NCBI RefSeq assembly: GCF_001274935.1
Contig: NZ_LILC01000002.1
Location: forward strand, 391,924 to 455,923
DNA length: 64,000 bases
Direction: 5' to 3'
From: Priestia koreensis
GTDB lineage: Bacteria; Bacillota; Bacilli; Bacillales; Bacillaceae_H
A program made the translations under genes and the position numbers. Positions 55,183-63,800 of the stretch are shown piece by piece; the stretch's first letter is position 1, and each line of letters starts with the position of its first letter. Under the pieces are notes generated by a model that worked only from the letters and a program-made list of their open reading frames with translations, was not told where the DNA came from and searched no databases.

Positions 55183-55282
55183 ATTTGTAGCAGGGAAATC
55201 GTATAAAAGACAGAAATATATGATACAATCAGAGAGGTATGTACATACTTAGATGGAAGCTTTTTATAATGGAGGAGTTCTT

Positions 55283-55945
55283 GTGAAGAAGGAATTTGCC
55301 GTTATCGGATTAGGTCGATTTGGCGGAAGCATTTGTCAAACGCTTAGTGATCAAGGAATGGAAGTTTTGGCGATTGATATGGATGAAGATAAAGTAAATC
55401 AATACGCTAATATCGCCTCTCATGCTGTCGTGGGAGATACGACAGACGAGATGGTGTTAAAAAGCCTCGGCATTCGTAACTTTGATCACGTCATCGTAGC
55501 GATTGGCGATAATATTCAAGCGAGTATTTTAACAACGATTATCTTAAAGGAACTAGGAGTTAAGAAAATCACCGTAAAAGCTCAAAATGACTATCATGAA
55601 AAGGTACTATCAAAAATTGGCGCAGACAAAATCGTTCATCCAGAACGTGATATGGGGAAACGAATTGCGAATAATATTATTTCAAACAGCGTACTTGACT
55701 ACTTGGAGCTGTCTGATGAGCATAGTATTATCGAAGTAATTGCCAACAGTCGTATGGCAGGTTATTCCCTAATTGAGCTCGACATTCGAGCGAAATATGG
55801 AATTAATATCGTCGCGATTAAGCGCGAGAAGGAGATTATCGTATCTCCACAGGCATCGGAGCTCATTCAAGAAGGAGATATTTTAATTATTATCGGTGCG
55901 GATTCAGACATTGATCGTTTCCAAACAAAACTTTATAGTCGTTAA
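55283..55945 (+). CDS. ktrC: Potassium uptake gating protein KtrC
   Basis: Cytoplasmic ring subunit that opens KtrD/KtrB K+ channels. 220 residues: RCK_N (about 1-135; Rossmann motif GLGRFGGSICQTL, ATP/NAD binding, Asp at the end of strand 2 in AIDMDEDK) and RCK_C (about 140-220), the place where c-di-AMP binds in KtrA/KtrC. GTG start seven bases after GGAGGAG. A longer frame from ATG 55253 overlaps that site. No K+ channel gene is in the window. Confidence 0.93.
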   Translation: MKKEFAVIGLGRFGGSICQTLSDQGMEVLAIDMDEDKVNQYANIASHAVVGDTTDEMVLKSLGIRNFDHVIVAIGDNIQASILTTIILKELGVKKITVKAQNDYHEKVLSKIGADKIVHPERDMGKRIANNIISNSVLDYLELSDEHSIIEVIANSRMAGYSLIELDIRAKYGINIVAIKREKEIIVSPQASELIQEGDILIIIGADSDIDRFQTKLYSR

Positions 55946-55951
55946 CTACTC

Positions 55952-56005
55952 GGATCGTCTTCTATCTAATTCTCAAGTGGATTGGAGAGAAGACGGTCCT
56001 TTTTA
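55952..56005 (+). terminator. Terminator of ktrC
   Basis: GGATCGTCTTCT / AGAAGACGGTCC (one wobble) with a 24-base loop and T5. Confidence 0.8.
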
Positions 56006-56045
56006 ACAAAATAGACTTATACTCAGTAATAAAAGGGGTGAAAAG

Positions 56046-57173
56046 GTGCGTATATTTTTGAGTAGATGGAGCTTATTTTTGCTTCTGTGGATTCTCTTCA
56101 TTTTGTCCATTCCCTATACGTTTTCTCGAATCATTACAGCATTTTTATTGTTAAGTATATCCATGCTCTTTTATTTTTTATTACCGATTTTAAAGCAGCC
56201 GCTCATCGGTTATGTAGTGGGGCTTGTTATTATTGTACTAGCAGCCATTCGATATAACTATCCGTTTTACTCCGTACTACTGATCGCATACTTAGCGCTC
56301 GAGGCAGTTTTTCAGCTTCCGTACAAAACATCTCGTCTCTACACCGTTCTTTCTTCTATAGTGAGCATGATTCTTTTGCTCTTTTCTCATTCAATGAATT
56401 ACATTGCTGAAGATGTTTTGATTGTTTTTTTCTTCATGTTTTTATTACTTGCGTTAAGTCAAAATCGCCAACAAAAGATGGAAAAACAGCAATTGTATGA
56501 GCACTTATTAGGCGAATATCGACACATAAAAAGAATGGCGTTAAAAAATGAACAGGGAGCCCGAGTTCAGGAAAGAACACGTATCGCACGTGATATGCAT
56601 GATTCAGTAGGGCACAAGCTAACTGCGCTTTTAATGCAAATTGAAATGATGATCTTAAAGCCTGAATCATCAGCCGAAGCCGCTCCGACACTTAAAAGGC
56701 TCGCAAAAGAAAGCTTAGAGGAAACCAGAAGCGCAGTACGTACCTTAAAGGACGAAGAAGTAACGGGCATTCCGTCTGTTCTTCTTTTAATTCGGAAGCT
56801 AGAATCCGAGAGTCATATGAAAGTGGAATTTACGACGAAGCAGGGCGCATTGTCTCTGCCACTATCAAACCGTCAGAGTGTCGTCTTATATCGTATTATG
56901 CAAGAAGGATTAACCAATGCGATGCGCTACGGATCATCACGTGACGTTCACGTGACGTTAGGACTGAGCGCAATAGGAGATTTGTCCTTTAGAATTGTGA
57001 ATACCGTACATAAACCGATACCGTTTCAACCAGGATTTGGATTAAAAGGATTAAAAGATCGTGTTGAAGAAATAAAAGGGAGCGTCACATTTTATCAAAC
57101 AGAATCAACCTTTGTTATAGAAGGATTTTTGAAGGTGGAGGGACCAGAACATGTGGAACATCCTACTCGTTGA
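56046..57173 (+). CDS. NarL-family sensor histidine kinase (LnrJ-like)
   Basis: 375 residues. N-terminal membrane part with about five helices (1-140) and almost no extracellular loop, a coiled linker, HisKA_3 with the phosphorylated His185 (RDMHDSVGHKL) and an ATPase domain (about 260-370; QEGLTNAMRYG, GFGLKGLKDR). Sensors with such membrane parts detect membrane-active compounds. GTG start after AAGGGGTG. It overlaps the response regulator by 23 bases and lies before a three-gene ABC exporter, the order of B. subtilis lnrJKLMN (yfiJKLMN). Confidence 0.92.
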   Translation: MRIFLSRWSLFLLLWILFILSIPYTFSRIITAFLLLSISMLFYFLLPILKQPLIGYVVGLVIIVLAAIRYNYPFYSVLLIAYLALEAVFQLPYKTSRLYTVLSSIVSMILLLFSHSMNYIAEDVLIVFFFMFLLLALSQNRQQKMEKQQLYEHLLGEYRHIKRMALKNEQGARVQERTRIARDMHDSVGHKLTALLMQIEMMILKPESSAEAAPTLKRLAKESLEETRSAVRTLKDEEVTGIPSVLLLIRKLESESHMKVEFTTKQGALSLPLSNRQSVVLYRIMQEGLTNAMRYGSSRDVHVTLGLSAIGDLSFRIVNTVHKPIPFQPGFGLKGLKDRVEEIKGSVTFYQTESTFVIEGFLKVEGPEHVEHPTR

Positions 57174-57783
57174 GGATCAGCATATCGTTAGGCAAGGACT
57201 GAAAATGATGATTGAAATTGATGATGATTTTCGAGTGGTTGCTGAAGCAAGCAATGGAGAAGAGGCGCTTGCACAATTGCATAAGCATATCGTTGATATG
57301 GTCGTAATGGACATCCGGATGCCGATTATGAACGGCCTTGAAGCGACTAGGAAAATAAAAGGAATTAATCCCCAGATGAAAATTCTTATTTTAACGACGT
57401 TTAATGATGATGAATATGCTCTGCAGGCACTAAAGGATGGAGCGAACGGATTTATGCTCAAAGATGCGGAGCCTGTAAAGCTTATTGAAGCGATCCGTAG
57501 CTGTCTAAATGGGGGACTGACCATTCATGATAACGTCGCTGCAAAAGTCGTTCCGCGCTTATTGCAAACACCGAACGTTCAGGCTTCAGAGATTCCCCTA
57601 AGCCCGAGAGAGCTTGCTGTCACAAAGTTAGTGGGTGAGGGGAAAACGAATAAAGAGATTGCCGATGAGCTGTATTTATCTATTGGAACAGTTAAAAATC
57701 ATATTACACAAGTATTGAATAAGCTCGAATTGCGAGATCGGACACAGCTTGCGATTTATGCCGTTCGACATCACCTTGCTTAA
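57151..57783 (+). CDS. NarL/LuxR-type response regulator (LnrK-like)
   Basis: 210 residues: receiver (about 1-120; acidic pair Glu8-Asp9, phosphorylation site Asp54 in VVMDIRMP, Thr and Lys of the switch in ILTTF and MLKDAEP) and LuxR-type helix-turn-helix (about 145-205; LSPRELAVTKLVGEGKTNKEIADELYLSIGTVKNHI). It should activate the ABC genes downstream; the direct repeats at 57820-57869 are the best candidate sites. Confidence 0.93.
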   Translation: MWNILLVEDQHIVRQGLKMMIEIDDDFRVVAEASNGEEALAQLHKHIVDMVVMDIRMPIMNGLEATRKIKGINPQMKILILTTFNDDEYALQALKDGANGFMLKDAEPVKLIEAIRSCLNGGLTIHDNVAAKVVPRLLQTPNVQASEIPLSPRELAVTKLVGEGKTNKEIADELYLSIGTVKNHITQVLNKLELRDRTQLAIYAVRHHLA

Positions 57784-57811
57784 AAGGCTCCGTTAATGGG
57801 GTCTTTTTATA
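57783..57811 (+). terminator. Terminator after the response regulator
   Basis: AAAGGCTCC / GGGGTCTTT with two wobbles, then TTT. Moderate strength. Confidence 0.6.
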
Positions 57812-57819
57812 TGAAAAGA

Positions 57820-57869
57820 GAAAAGAAGTGACGGAGGTCATGGGTAAAAAAGAAAAACAGTGACGGAGG
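57820..57869. promoter_or_regulatory. Direct repeats before the ABC operon, candidate response-regulator sites
   Basis: GAAAAGAAGTGACGGAGG (57820-57837) and GAAAAACAGTGACGGAGG (57852-57869) are 16 of 18 identical, with the same phase 32 bp apart (about three helix turns). The second ends just before a weak -35 (TGTAGA 57874-57879) of a promoter with TATGAT at 57897-57902. Confidence 0.6.
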
Positions 57870-57929
57870 AAAGTGTAGAACATTCCATTCAGAGCTTATG
57901 ATAGAGAGAGAACAAAGGAGGAGAAAAAT

Positions 57930-58862
57930 ATGTTAGAAGTGGTGAACATAACAAAACAATACAAAAAGACAAAAGCGGTGAACGGGGTAAATTTATTTTT
58001 AGAAAAAGGCGAAACAGTGGGGTTGTTGGGGCCAAATGGTGCAGGGAAATCCACCACGATCTCAATGATTTCTTCCCTTATTCCCCCGACAAGCGGTGAT
58101 ATTCGAGTGTTCAATGAAAGTATTTTAAAAAAGCCGCAAACGCTTCGAGACATTTTAGGAATTGTTCCTCAGGAAATAGCGGTGTATATGGAGCTAAGTG
58201 CAAAAGAAAATTTAATGTTTTTTGGCAGGCTTCATGGACTTCGCGGAGAGAAGCTTGGCAAAAAGGTACAGGAAGTATTGGAAATTATCGGGCTAAGCGA
58301 TCGTCAGAACGATCAAGCGAAAACATTTTCTGGTGGAATGAAGCGGCGTTTAAATATCGGGGTTGCGTTAATGAATGACCCTCAAATTATTATTATGGAT
58401 GAACCAACGGTAGGAATTGATCCGCAATCACGAAATCATATTTTAGAAACCGTTCGACGTTTAAACGAAGAAAAACAGATGACGGTTTTGTACACAAGTC
58501 ACTACATGGAAGAAGTAGAGTATTTATGCGATCGCATTTATATTATGGATAAAGGCGACATTATTGCTTCTGGTACGAAGGATGAAATTAAAAATATCCT
58601 TTCTGCTGAAAATACGATTCAAATGAAAGTGACGATTCATGACGAATCGTTTATCACTCTCTTAAAAAATCATCCTTCCATTTCAAACGTCATGGTGCAA
58701 GATAAAGTAGTCACGGTGTTGGTTCCAAAGCAAGTTCACATTTTACCAGAATTATTCAAAAGCGCTGATCAGTGTAAAGTGATGATTACATCGGTAGAAG
58801 TGAAAACACCAACGCTTGAAGATGTATTTTTACATTTAACAGGAAGACAGTTAAGAGACTAA
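57930..58862 (+). CDS. ABC transporter ATPase (LnrL-like)
   Basis: 310 residues: Walker A GPNGAGKST (about 33-41), Q-loop VPQE, signature SGGMKRR, Walker B IIMDEPT, switch His in TSHYMEEVE, and a C-terminal domain (about 220-310) seen in drug exporters. It powers the two permeases encoded next. The size matches LnrL (311), and the ATPase plus two ABC-2 permeases after a NarL-type two-component system is the linearmycin-resistance layout. AAAGGAGGAG before the ATG. Confidence 0.93.
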   Translation: MLEVVNITKQYKKTKAVNGVNLFLEKGETVGLLGPNGAGKSTTISMISSLIPPTSGDIRVFNESILKKPQTLRDILGIVPQEIAVYMELSAKENLMFFGRLHGLRGEKLGKKVQEVLEIIGLSDRQNDQAKTFSGGMKRRLNIGVALMNDPQIIIMDEPTVGIDPQSRNHILETVRRLNEEKQMTVLYTSHYMEEVEYLCDRIYIMDKGDIIASGTKDEIKNILSAENTIQMKVTIHDESFITLLKNHPSISNVMVQDKVVTVLVPKQVHILPELFKSADQCKVMITSVEVKTPTLEDVFLHLTGRQLRD

Positions 58863-58878
58863 GAGAGGGGGATTTCTT

Positions 58879-60144
58879 GTGATATTTCGACTTGTTCAAA
58901 AGGATTTGACCTTGTTTTTGCGAAAGCCACAACAGCTAATGGTTATTTTATTAATGCCGTTTGTATTAATTACGATTCTCGGAAACGCGCTAGGATCGCT
59001 AGGCGAATCGACCCAATCATCTCTAAAAGCAAACGTGATCATAGCTCAGGAAGGGAACGAAGAAGCAGAGGCGAAAAAGTTTTCCGAAGAAATAGCGAAC
59101 ATGCCGGTCCCAGCTGAGCAGAAAAAAGCGATTCTGCAGGGGACAGAAAAGCTCAAACCAATCGAACTTTTGAAACGTAACGTTTTAGGAAGCGACGTTG
59201 TAAAGAGCATGATCACCGTAAAAGAAATGACGGTAAAGGAAGCAAAAAAAGAGCGGAAAAACAAAAAAAATACGGCGGTTATCATCGTGCCTCAAAACTT
59301 TTCTTATGAGGTATTGCAGCACATGCTGTTAAACAAGAAAGAGACGCCTACTCTACAAGTGACATACAACGAAAAAAAGGAAAATGCAGTGAAGCTCGTT
59401 CAAGATATACTAACTTCCTACCAAAAGCAATTAACGCTACAGTCTAACCTCAGTAAAGTGGTTGTCAAAGTTCCACATGAGGAAGGGAAGGTGTTTGGGG
59501 CTGTAAAAGCTGTTCACCAAGAGAAGCCGCTCAGTGCCATTGCTTATTATACGATTGCCATGAGTATGATGTTTGTAATGTATGTCGCTTCAACGATGGC
59601 TAGTTATTCGTACATGGACAAAGAACAGCACGTGTATGATCGAATTATCATTTCCAATCTGTCTCCTTATGCCTATTTCGGAAGTATATTTTGTTCGACT
59701 GCGCTTATTGCGTTTTTACAGCTTTCGATCTTGTTTGGTCTTGCTGCTCTAATCTATCACGTATACTGGGCAAGTATCGGACTATTTTTCATTGTCACGC
59801 TGGCGATTAGCTTAGCTGTGGGCGGTATGGGGGTGTTCTTAGCCGTTCTCAATTTTATTTCAGGATCTTCTAGTGCATCCGCAATCTTCTCATCTGTGGT
59901 CGTATCGATTCTAGCTCTGATCGGTGGGAGCTTTGTCCCAACTTCACAGCTACCAGCATCTTTGCAAAACTTATCCGAGTTTGTTCCAAACGGCGCAGGG
60001 TTAATGGCTTATCTACAAGTTGTGCAAGGGTATTCGTTCTCTGACATTCAAACGTCTGTCGTTGTGTTGCTTTTGTACGGATTAGTATTTCTTATGCTAT
60101 CTGTGTTCATGTTTAATCGTAGGAAGGGAGAGGTGGCGATATGA
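58879..60144 (+). CDS. ABC-2 permease (LnrM-like)
   Basis: 421 residues: one N-terminal helix (about 18-38), a large extracellular domain (about 45-220) rich in Lys and Glu, then five helices (about 225-415) with the ABC-2 motif GGSFVPTSQLPASLQNLSEFVPNGAG. GTG start behind GAGAGGGGG. Its stop overlaps the next start (ATGA), so it pairs with the following permease. Moves a membrane-active, probably amphipathic compound outward. Confidence 0.9.
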   Translation: MIFRLVQKDLTLFLRKPQQLMVILLMPFVLITILGNALGSLGESTQSSLKANVIIAQEGNEEAEAKKFSEEIANMPVPAEQKKAILQGTEKLKPIELLKRNVLGSDVVKSMITVKEMTVKEAKKERKNKKNTAVIIVPQNFSYEVLQHMLLNKKETPTLQVTYNEKKENAVKLVQDILTSYQKQLTLQSNLSKVVVKVPHEEGKVFGAVKAVHQEKPLSAIAYYTIAMSMMFVMYVASTMASYSYMDKEQHVYDRIIISNLSPYAYFGSIFCSTALIAFLQLSILFGLAALIYHVYWASIGLFFIVTLAISLAVGGMGVFLAVLNFISGSSSASAIFSSVVVSILALIGGSFVPTSQLPASLQNLSEFVPNGAGLMAYLQVVQGYSFSDIQTSVVVLLLYGLVFLMLSVFMFNRRKGEVAI

Positions 60145-61247
60145 CATCGATTTTATGGGCTCGTTTTAAGCTTCTAGCTCGCAGACCAGGTGCGACCATT
60201 TTAATGACCGTGCTCGCAATGGCATTTGCGTATTTTTTAGGAGGAACAAATGGGGGAAAAGAACCTGTTCCTGTTTATAGTCACCTATCAGGCGCTCCTG
60301 AAAAAGCCTTATTAAAGGAATTGAATCAATCGGATGTTTTTAGCTTTCATCTAAGCAGCTTAAAAGGGATAAAAAAAGACGTGAGTGCTGGAGAAAGCTC
60401 TGTAGGGCTGGAAGTTTATCCTGATCGTTATAATGTCATCGTCATTGGTGAGAATGTACAGAAGTCACTGCTAGATCCGTTTGTACAATCGGTTTATGCA
60501 GAAAATAGTCAAAAAACAGCCATTGCAGCAGCAAATCCAGCAGTGGATCAGAAGAAGATCGAAAGAGTATTTCAGGAATCCAAGAAGCATCCTGTTTTTA
60601 CGATGAACGATACATCGATGGAAGGAAAGCTGTCGGTAGACAATAGTAATCAGCTTCAGGCAATTTTCGGATTTACGTTGTTTTTTTCGATCTATACCAT
60701 TGCTTTTAGCGTGTTTGGTCTCTTTAATGAGCGTCAGCAGGGGGTATGGAACCGGGTCATTTTATCTCCCGTCTCAAAAACAAGCATTTATTTGGGTCAT
60801 TTGATTTATAGCTTTGTGGTTGGGTATGCACAAATTGCGCTTGTGTTTAGCGTTTTTCATTTCGTAGCGGGTGTGGATTTTCATACCTCCCTTGGTTTCG
60901 TTCTTTTACTGATCGCACCATACGTTTTTGCAATTGTTGCCTTTTCTTTATTAATTACGAGTTTAGTAAAGACGGTTCATCATTTCCGAGCACTTATTCC
61001 TCTTTTATCCGTAAGCATGGCGATGATTGGAGGAGCCTATTGGCCAATTGAGATCGTTTCCTCAAACGTTATGATCAGTTTATCTAAAATTGTTCCTATT
61101 ACGTACGGAATGGATTTACTAAAAGGAGTAACGATTCATGGGTATGAATGGCAACAATCTTTCTATTCAGTTGTCATTTTATTATTGATGGGAATTATCA
61201 TGATGGGAATCAGCATCAACGTAATGGAACGGAAACAAACCGCATAA
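60141..61247 (+). CDS. ABC-2 permease (LnrN-like)
   Basis: 368 residues with the same plan as the previous gene: one helix near 15-35, extracellular domain (about 45-175), and five helices (about 175-360) containing GGAYWPIEIVSSNVMISLSKIVPITYGMD. The second half of the heterodimeric channel. The four-base overlap ensures equal synthesis. Last gene of the operon. Confidence 0.9.
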   Translation: MTSILWARFKLLARRPGATILMTVLAMAFAYFLGGTNGGKEPVPVYSHLSGAPEKALLKELNQSDVFSFHLSSLKGIKKDVSAGESSVGLEVYPDRYNVIVIGENVQKSLLDPFVQSVYAENSQKTAIAAANPAVDQKKIERVFQESKKHPVFTMNDTSMEGKLSVDNSNQLQAIFGFTLFFSIYTIAFSVFGLFNERQQGVWNRVILSPVSKTSIYLGHLIYSFVVGYAQIALVFSVFHFVAGVDFHTSLGFVLLLIAPYVFAIVAFSLLITSLVKTVHHFRALIPLLSVSMAMIGGAYWPIEIVSSNVMISLSKIVPITYGMDLLKGVTIHGYEWQQSFYSVVILLLMGIIMMGISINVMERKQTA

Positions 61248-61278
61248 AAAAAGCTCGCCAGGCGGCGAGCTTTTTTTA
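61248..61278. terminator. Bidirectional terminator, lnr-type operon / rnjA
   Basis: AAAAAGCTCGCC / GGCGAGCTTTTT with T7 on the plus side and a matching A-run on the other. Confidence 0.92.
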
Positions 61279-61281
61279 TCG

Positions 61282-62949
61282 TCATACTTCCATGATGATT
61301 GGTAAAATCATTGGACGACGTTTTGTTTTTTCGTACAAGAACGGAGCAAGCGTATCTGTGATCTCATTTTTAATTTCAGACCACTGAGACGTACGACGTT
61401 CCATTACTTTATTAAGATGTTTTGTAATCAATGCTTGTGCGTCATTAATAAGGTCACCTGACTCACGCATGTAGACAAAACCACGAGAGATAATGTCTGG
61501 ACCAGCTGCAATTTTAAAGTCCTTCATGTTGATGCTTACGACAACGATAACAAGACCTTCTTCAGAAAGAATACGGCGGTCGCGCAACACGATGTTTCCG
61601 ATGTCTCCGATACCGTTTCCATCAATGTATACAGATCCAGATGGAATTTTACCAGCAACAGATGCTTCATCTTCACTTAATGCTAACACTTCACCATTGT
61701 CCATGATGAAACAGTTCTCTTCCGGCACGCCGCAGTCAACAGCAAGCTTGATGTGCATTTTTTGCATGCGATATTCACCGTGAATTGGCATGAAGTATTT
61801 TGGCTTAATTAAGCGAAGCATTAGCTTTTGCTCTTGCTGTCCACCGTGACCAGATGTATGGATGTCATTTAACGGTCCGTGAATAACATCAGCACCAGCG
61901 CGGTACAGAAGGTTAATGGTTCTGCTAACGCTTACGGTATTACCCGGAATCGGTGAAGATGAGAATACAACCGTATCTCCCGGAATGATTTGAATTTGAC
62001 GATGCGTCCCGTTTGCGATACGAGATAACGCAGCCATTGGCTCTCCTTGGCTTCCTGTACATAAAATTGTGACGCGGTTAGCTGGGAGACGATTGATTTG
62101 AGACGCTTCAATGAACGTATCTTTTGGACATTGGATATAGCCAAGGCTTTGACCAATTTCAATCGCAGATTCCATGCTTCGTCCAAATACAGCTACTTTA
62201 CGATTGTTTTGCACAGCTGCTTCAATCACTTGTTGAAGACGGTGAATGTTAGAGGCAAACGTTGCAAAAATAATACGACCATCTACTTTACGGAAGATAT
62301 CGTTAATGCTATCGCCTACACGACGTTCAGAAATCGTGAAGTTTGGCACTTCACTGTTTGTGCTATCAGAAAGTAAGCAAAGTACACCTTCTTTGCCGAT
62401 CTCAGCCATTTTTGTTAAGTTGGCTGGTTCACCTACAGGAGTGAAATCAAATTTAAAATCGCCTGTATGTACGATTTGTCCATTAGGTGTTTTGACAACG
62501 ACACCATAGGAATCAGGAATGCTATGTGTAGTACGGAAAAACGTCACCGATGTTTTTCGGAATTTGATAATATCATCTTCCTGAATTTCATGAAGCTTTG
62601 CTTTACGTAATAACCCATGCTCTTCAAGTTTATTTTTAATAAGACCCATTGCAAGTTTTCCAGCGTAGATTGGAATATCTACTTGACGTAGTAAGTAAGG
62701 AATCCCGCCGATGTGATCTTCGTGTCCATGAGTAATGAATAAACCACGGATTTTATCTTCGTTTTTTACTAGATATGAGTAGTCTGGAATAACGTAATCA
62801 ATACCAAGAAGCTCGTCTTCAGGAAACTTAATCCCAGCATCAATGACAATAATTTCGTCTTGGAATTGAACAGCATACGTATTCTTCCCGATTTCGCCTA
62901 GTCCACCGAGGGCGAAAACAGAAGTTTGATTGTTTTTTACAAATTTCAT
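61282..62949 (-). CDS. rnjA: Ribonuclease J1
   Basis: Main 5'-3' exoribonuclease and endonuclease for mRNA decay and rRNA maturation. 555 residues, the same as B. subtilis RNase J1. Metallo-beta-lactamase core with HGHEDH at 74-79, HTGDFKFD, the beta-CASP insert (about 210-370; [15 protein letters not shown]) and the C-terminal domain. It begins one base after the rpoY stop. Transcribed with rpoY from the promoter at 63279. Confidence 0.98.
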   Translation of the reverse strand: MKFVKNNQTSVFALGGLGEIGKNTYAVQFQDEIIVIDAGIKFPEDELLGIDYVIPDYSYLVKNEDKIRGLFITHGHEDHIGGIPYLLRQVDIPIYAGKLAMGLIKNKLEEHGLLRKAKLHEIQEDDIIKFRKTSVTFFRTTHSIPDSYGVVVKTPNGQIVHTGDFKFDFTPVGEPANLTKMAEIGKEGVLCLLSDSTNSEVPNFTISERRVGDSINDIFRKVDGRIIFATFASNIHRLQQVIEAAVQNNRKVAVFGRSMESAIEIGQSLGYIQCPKDTFIEASQINRLPANRVTILCTGSQGEPMAALSRIANGTHRQIQIIPGDTVVFSSSPIPGNTVSVSRTINLLYRAGADVIHGPLNDIHTSGHGGQQEQKLMLRLIKPKYFMPIHGEYRMQKMHIKLAVDCGVPEENCFIMDNGEVLALSEDEASVAGKIPSGSVYIDGNGIGDIGNIVLRDRRILSEEGLVIVVVSINMKDFKIAAGPDIISRGFVYMRESGDLINDAQALITKHLNKVMERRTSQWSEIKNEITDTLAPFLYEKTKRRPMILPIIMEV

Positions 62950-62950
62950 A

Positions 62951-63163
62951 TTATCCTATCTCCAATACTTTGAAATCTTCATGTTGCTGTTCATATTCTA
63001 AATGAGCACCACGAATTGGTTGAACGAATTCGATGTTAAGATTACGGTCCTTCAGTTTTAATCGTACGTCTTTCTCAGAGTCTGCCTCTACATACACGGT
63101 TTTTGTGTGCTCACGTACGGGAACTTGCTTAATGCTTTCTTGGAAATATACTTTAAAAATCAT
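62951..63163 (-). CDS. rpoY: RNA polymerase epsilon subunit
   Basis: 70 residues (69 in B. subtilis YkzG). [41 protein letters not shown] is typical; the fold resembles phage Gp2 and the protein sits on core polymerase of Firmicutes. Ribosome site AAGGAGAGAG. Coupled with rnjA, joining transcription and RNA decay in one operon. Confidence 0.96.
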   Translation of the reverse strand: MIFKVYFQESIKQVPVREHTKTVYVEADSEKDVRLKLKDRNLNIEFVQPIRGAHLEYEQQHEDFKVLEIG

Positions 63164-63278
63164 TTCTTATCTCTCTCCTTAATCCGAAATTCAAGTAACT
63201 TTTTTTATTATATTACAAAATGGGTATGTATTTCATTTATTTTCTAGTTATAACACTAATAAAATGCATCTTCACTAA

Positions 63279-63307
63279 ATTGTATTCATGGAACGAAGTG
63301 AAGTCAA
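63279..63307 (-). promoter_or_regulatory. Promoter of rpoY-rnjA
   Basis: TTGACT (63302-63307) and TACAAT (63279-63284) on the minus strand, spacing 17. Confidence 0.8.
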
Positions 63308-63465
63308 TTCATTATCCACTATACCGCAACTAGAAAAATAGTATGAACATCATCCGCGCTTTGAGAAATGCTGGTGGAAACCTGCAAATCGTCTTGTTAA
63401 GATAGTAGCCGAAACGAGATCCTTTTTGCAAGTAGCATTGCTCTCTTTCTTATAACAATAAATTA

Positions 63466-63503
63466 AGGCAATACGAAAGGCAAGTTCTCCTTTCATATTG
63501 CCT
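63466..63503 (-). terminator. Hairpin after the basic mini-ORF
   Basis: AGGCAATATGAAAGG / CCTTTCGTATTGCCT, 15-base arms with one mismatch, then TTAATTTATT. It starts about 20 bases after the mini-ORF stop. It should end that transcript, although the T-run is broken. Confidence 0.6.
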
Positions 63504-63523
63504 CTCTAATAATTATGATTTTA

Positions 63524-63595
63524 TTATGCGATAGACTTCTTACGGAGTAGCTCTTTCCAACGATTTGCTAACTTCTTTCGTAGACGTTTTAGCAT
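63524..63595 (-). CDS. Undescribed 23-residue basic peptide
   Basis: A short ORF starting MLKRLRKKLANRW and ending RKKSIA, with 10 Lys/Arg, one Glu and one Trp. Leu residues spaced at three and four fit an amphipathic helix. AAGGAGAT lies exactly eight bases before the ATG, an ideal ribosome site, and a hairpin follows the stop. No known family. It may be a membrane- or RNA-binding micropeptide, or a leader peptide; the RLR near the start is the kind of +x+ motif at which macrolides stall ribosomes. All roles are inference. Confidence 0.5.
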   Translation of the reverse strand: MLKRLRKKLANRWKELLRKKSIA

Positions 63596-63603
63596 AGTAG
63601 CTC

Positions 63604-63800
63604 ATCTCCTTGTCCAAAATAGTCATGTCATTTACTCGAAGTCAAAGGGATGTTCCGTCCTCTTTGAGCTCGGTCGCGTGTAATAACCGCTAGATCCCTG
63701 TTAAATTGATTGCGTCTAGCAAACGTGTTCAGCGATAGGCTTGACTCTACCTGCTAGAGGCAGAGATGAAAAAAGGATCCTTTCTCTCTATAGTATCTAT
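63604..63800 (-). ncRNA. Possible structured leader of the basic mini-ORF
   Basis: On the minus strand several small hairpins can be drawn in order: CTCT-N7-AGAG, GCTAGA-N20-TCTAGC, and TCAAAGAGGA / TCCCTTTGA with a bulge. A TATAAT occurs upstream near 63800-63812. I do not recognise a riboswitch class. Expression is not proven. Confidence 0.3.

Noticed and set aside
57177-57524. 115-codon open frame opposite the response regulator gene
   Set aside because: Shadow of the NarL-type gene on the other strand; no ribosome site and no homology-like pattern.
63342-63404. 20-codon plus-strand ORF in the right-end gap
   Set aside because: No Shine-Dalgarno sequence and no structure around it, unlike the minus-strand mini-ORF nearby.
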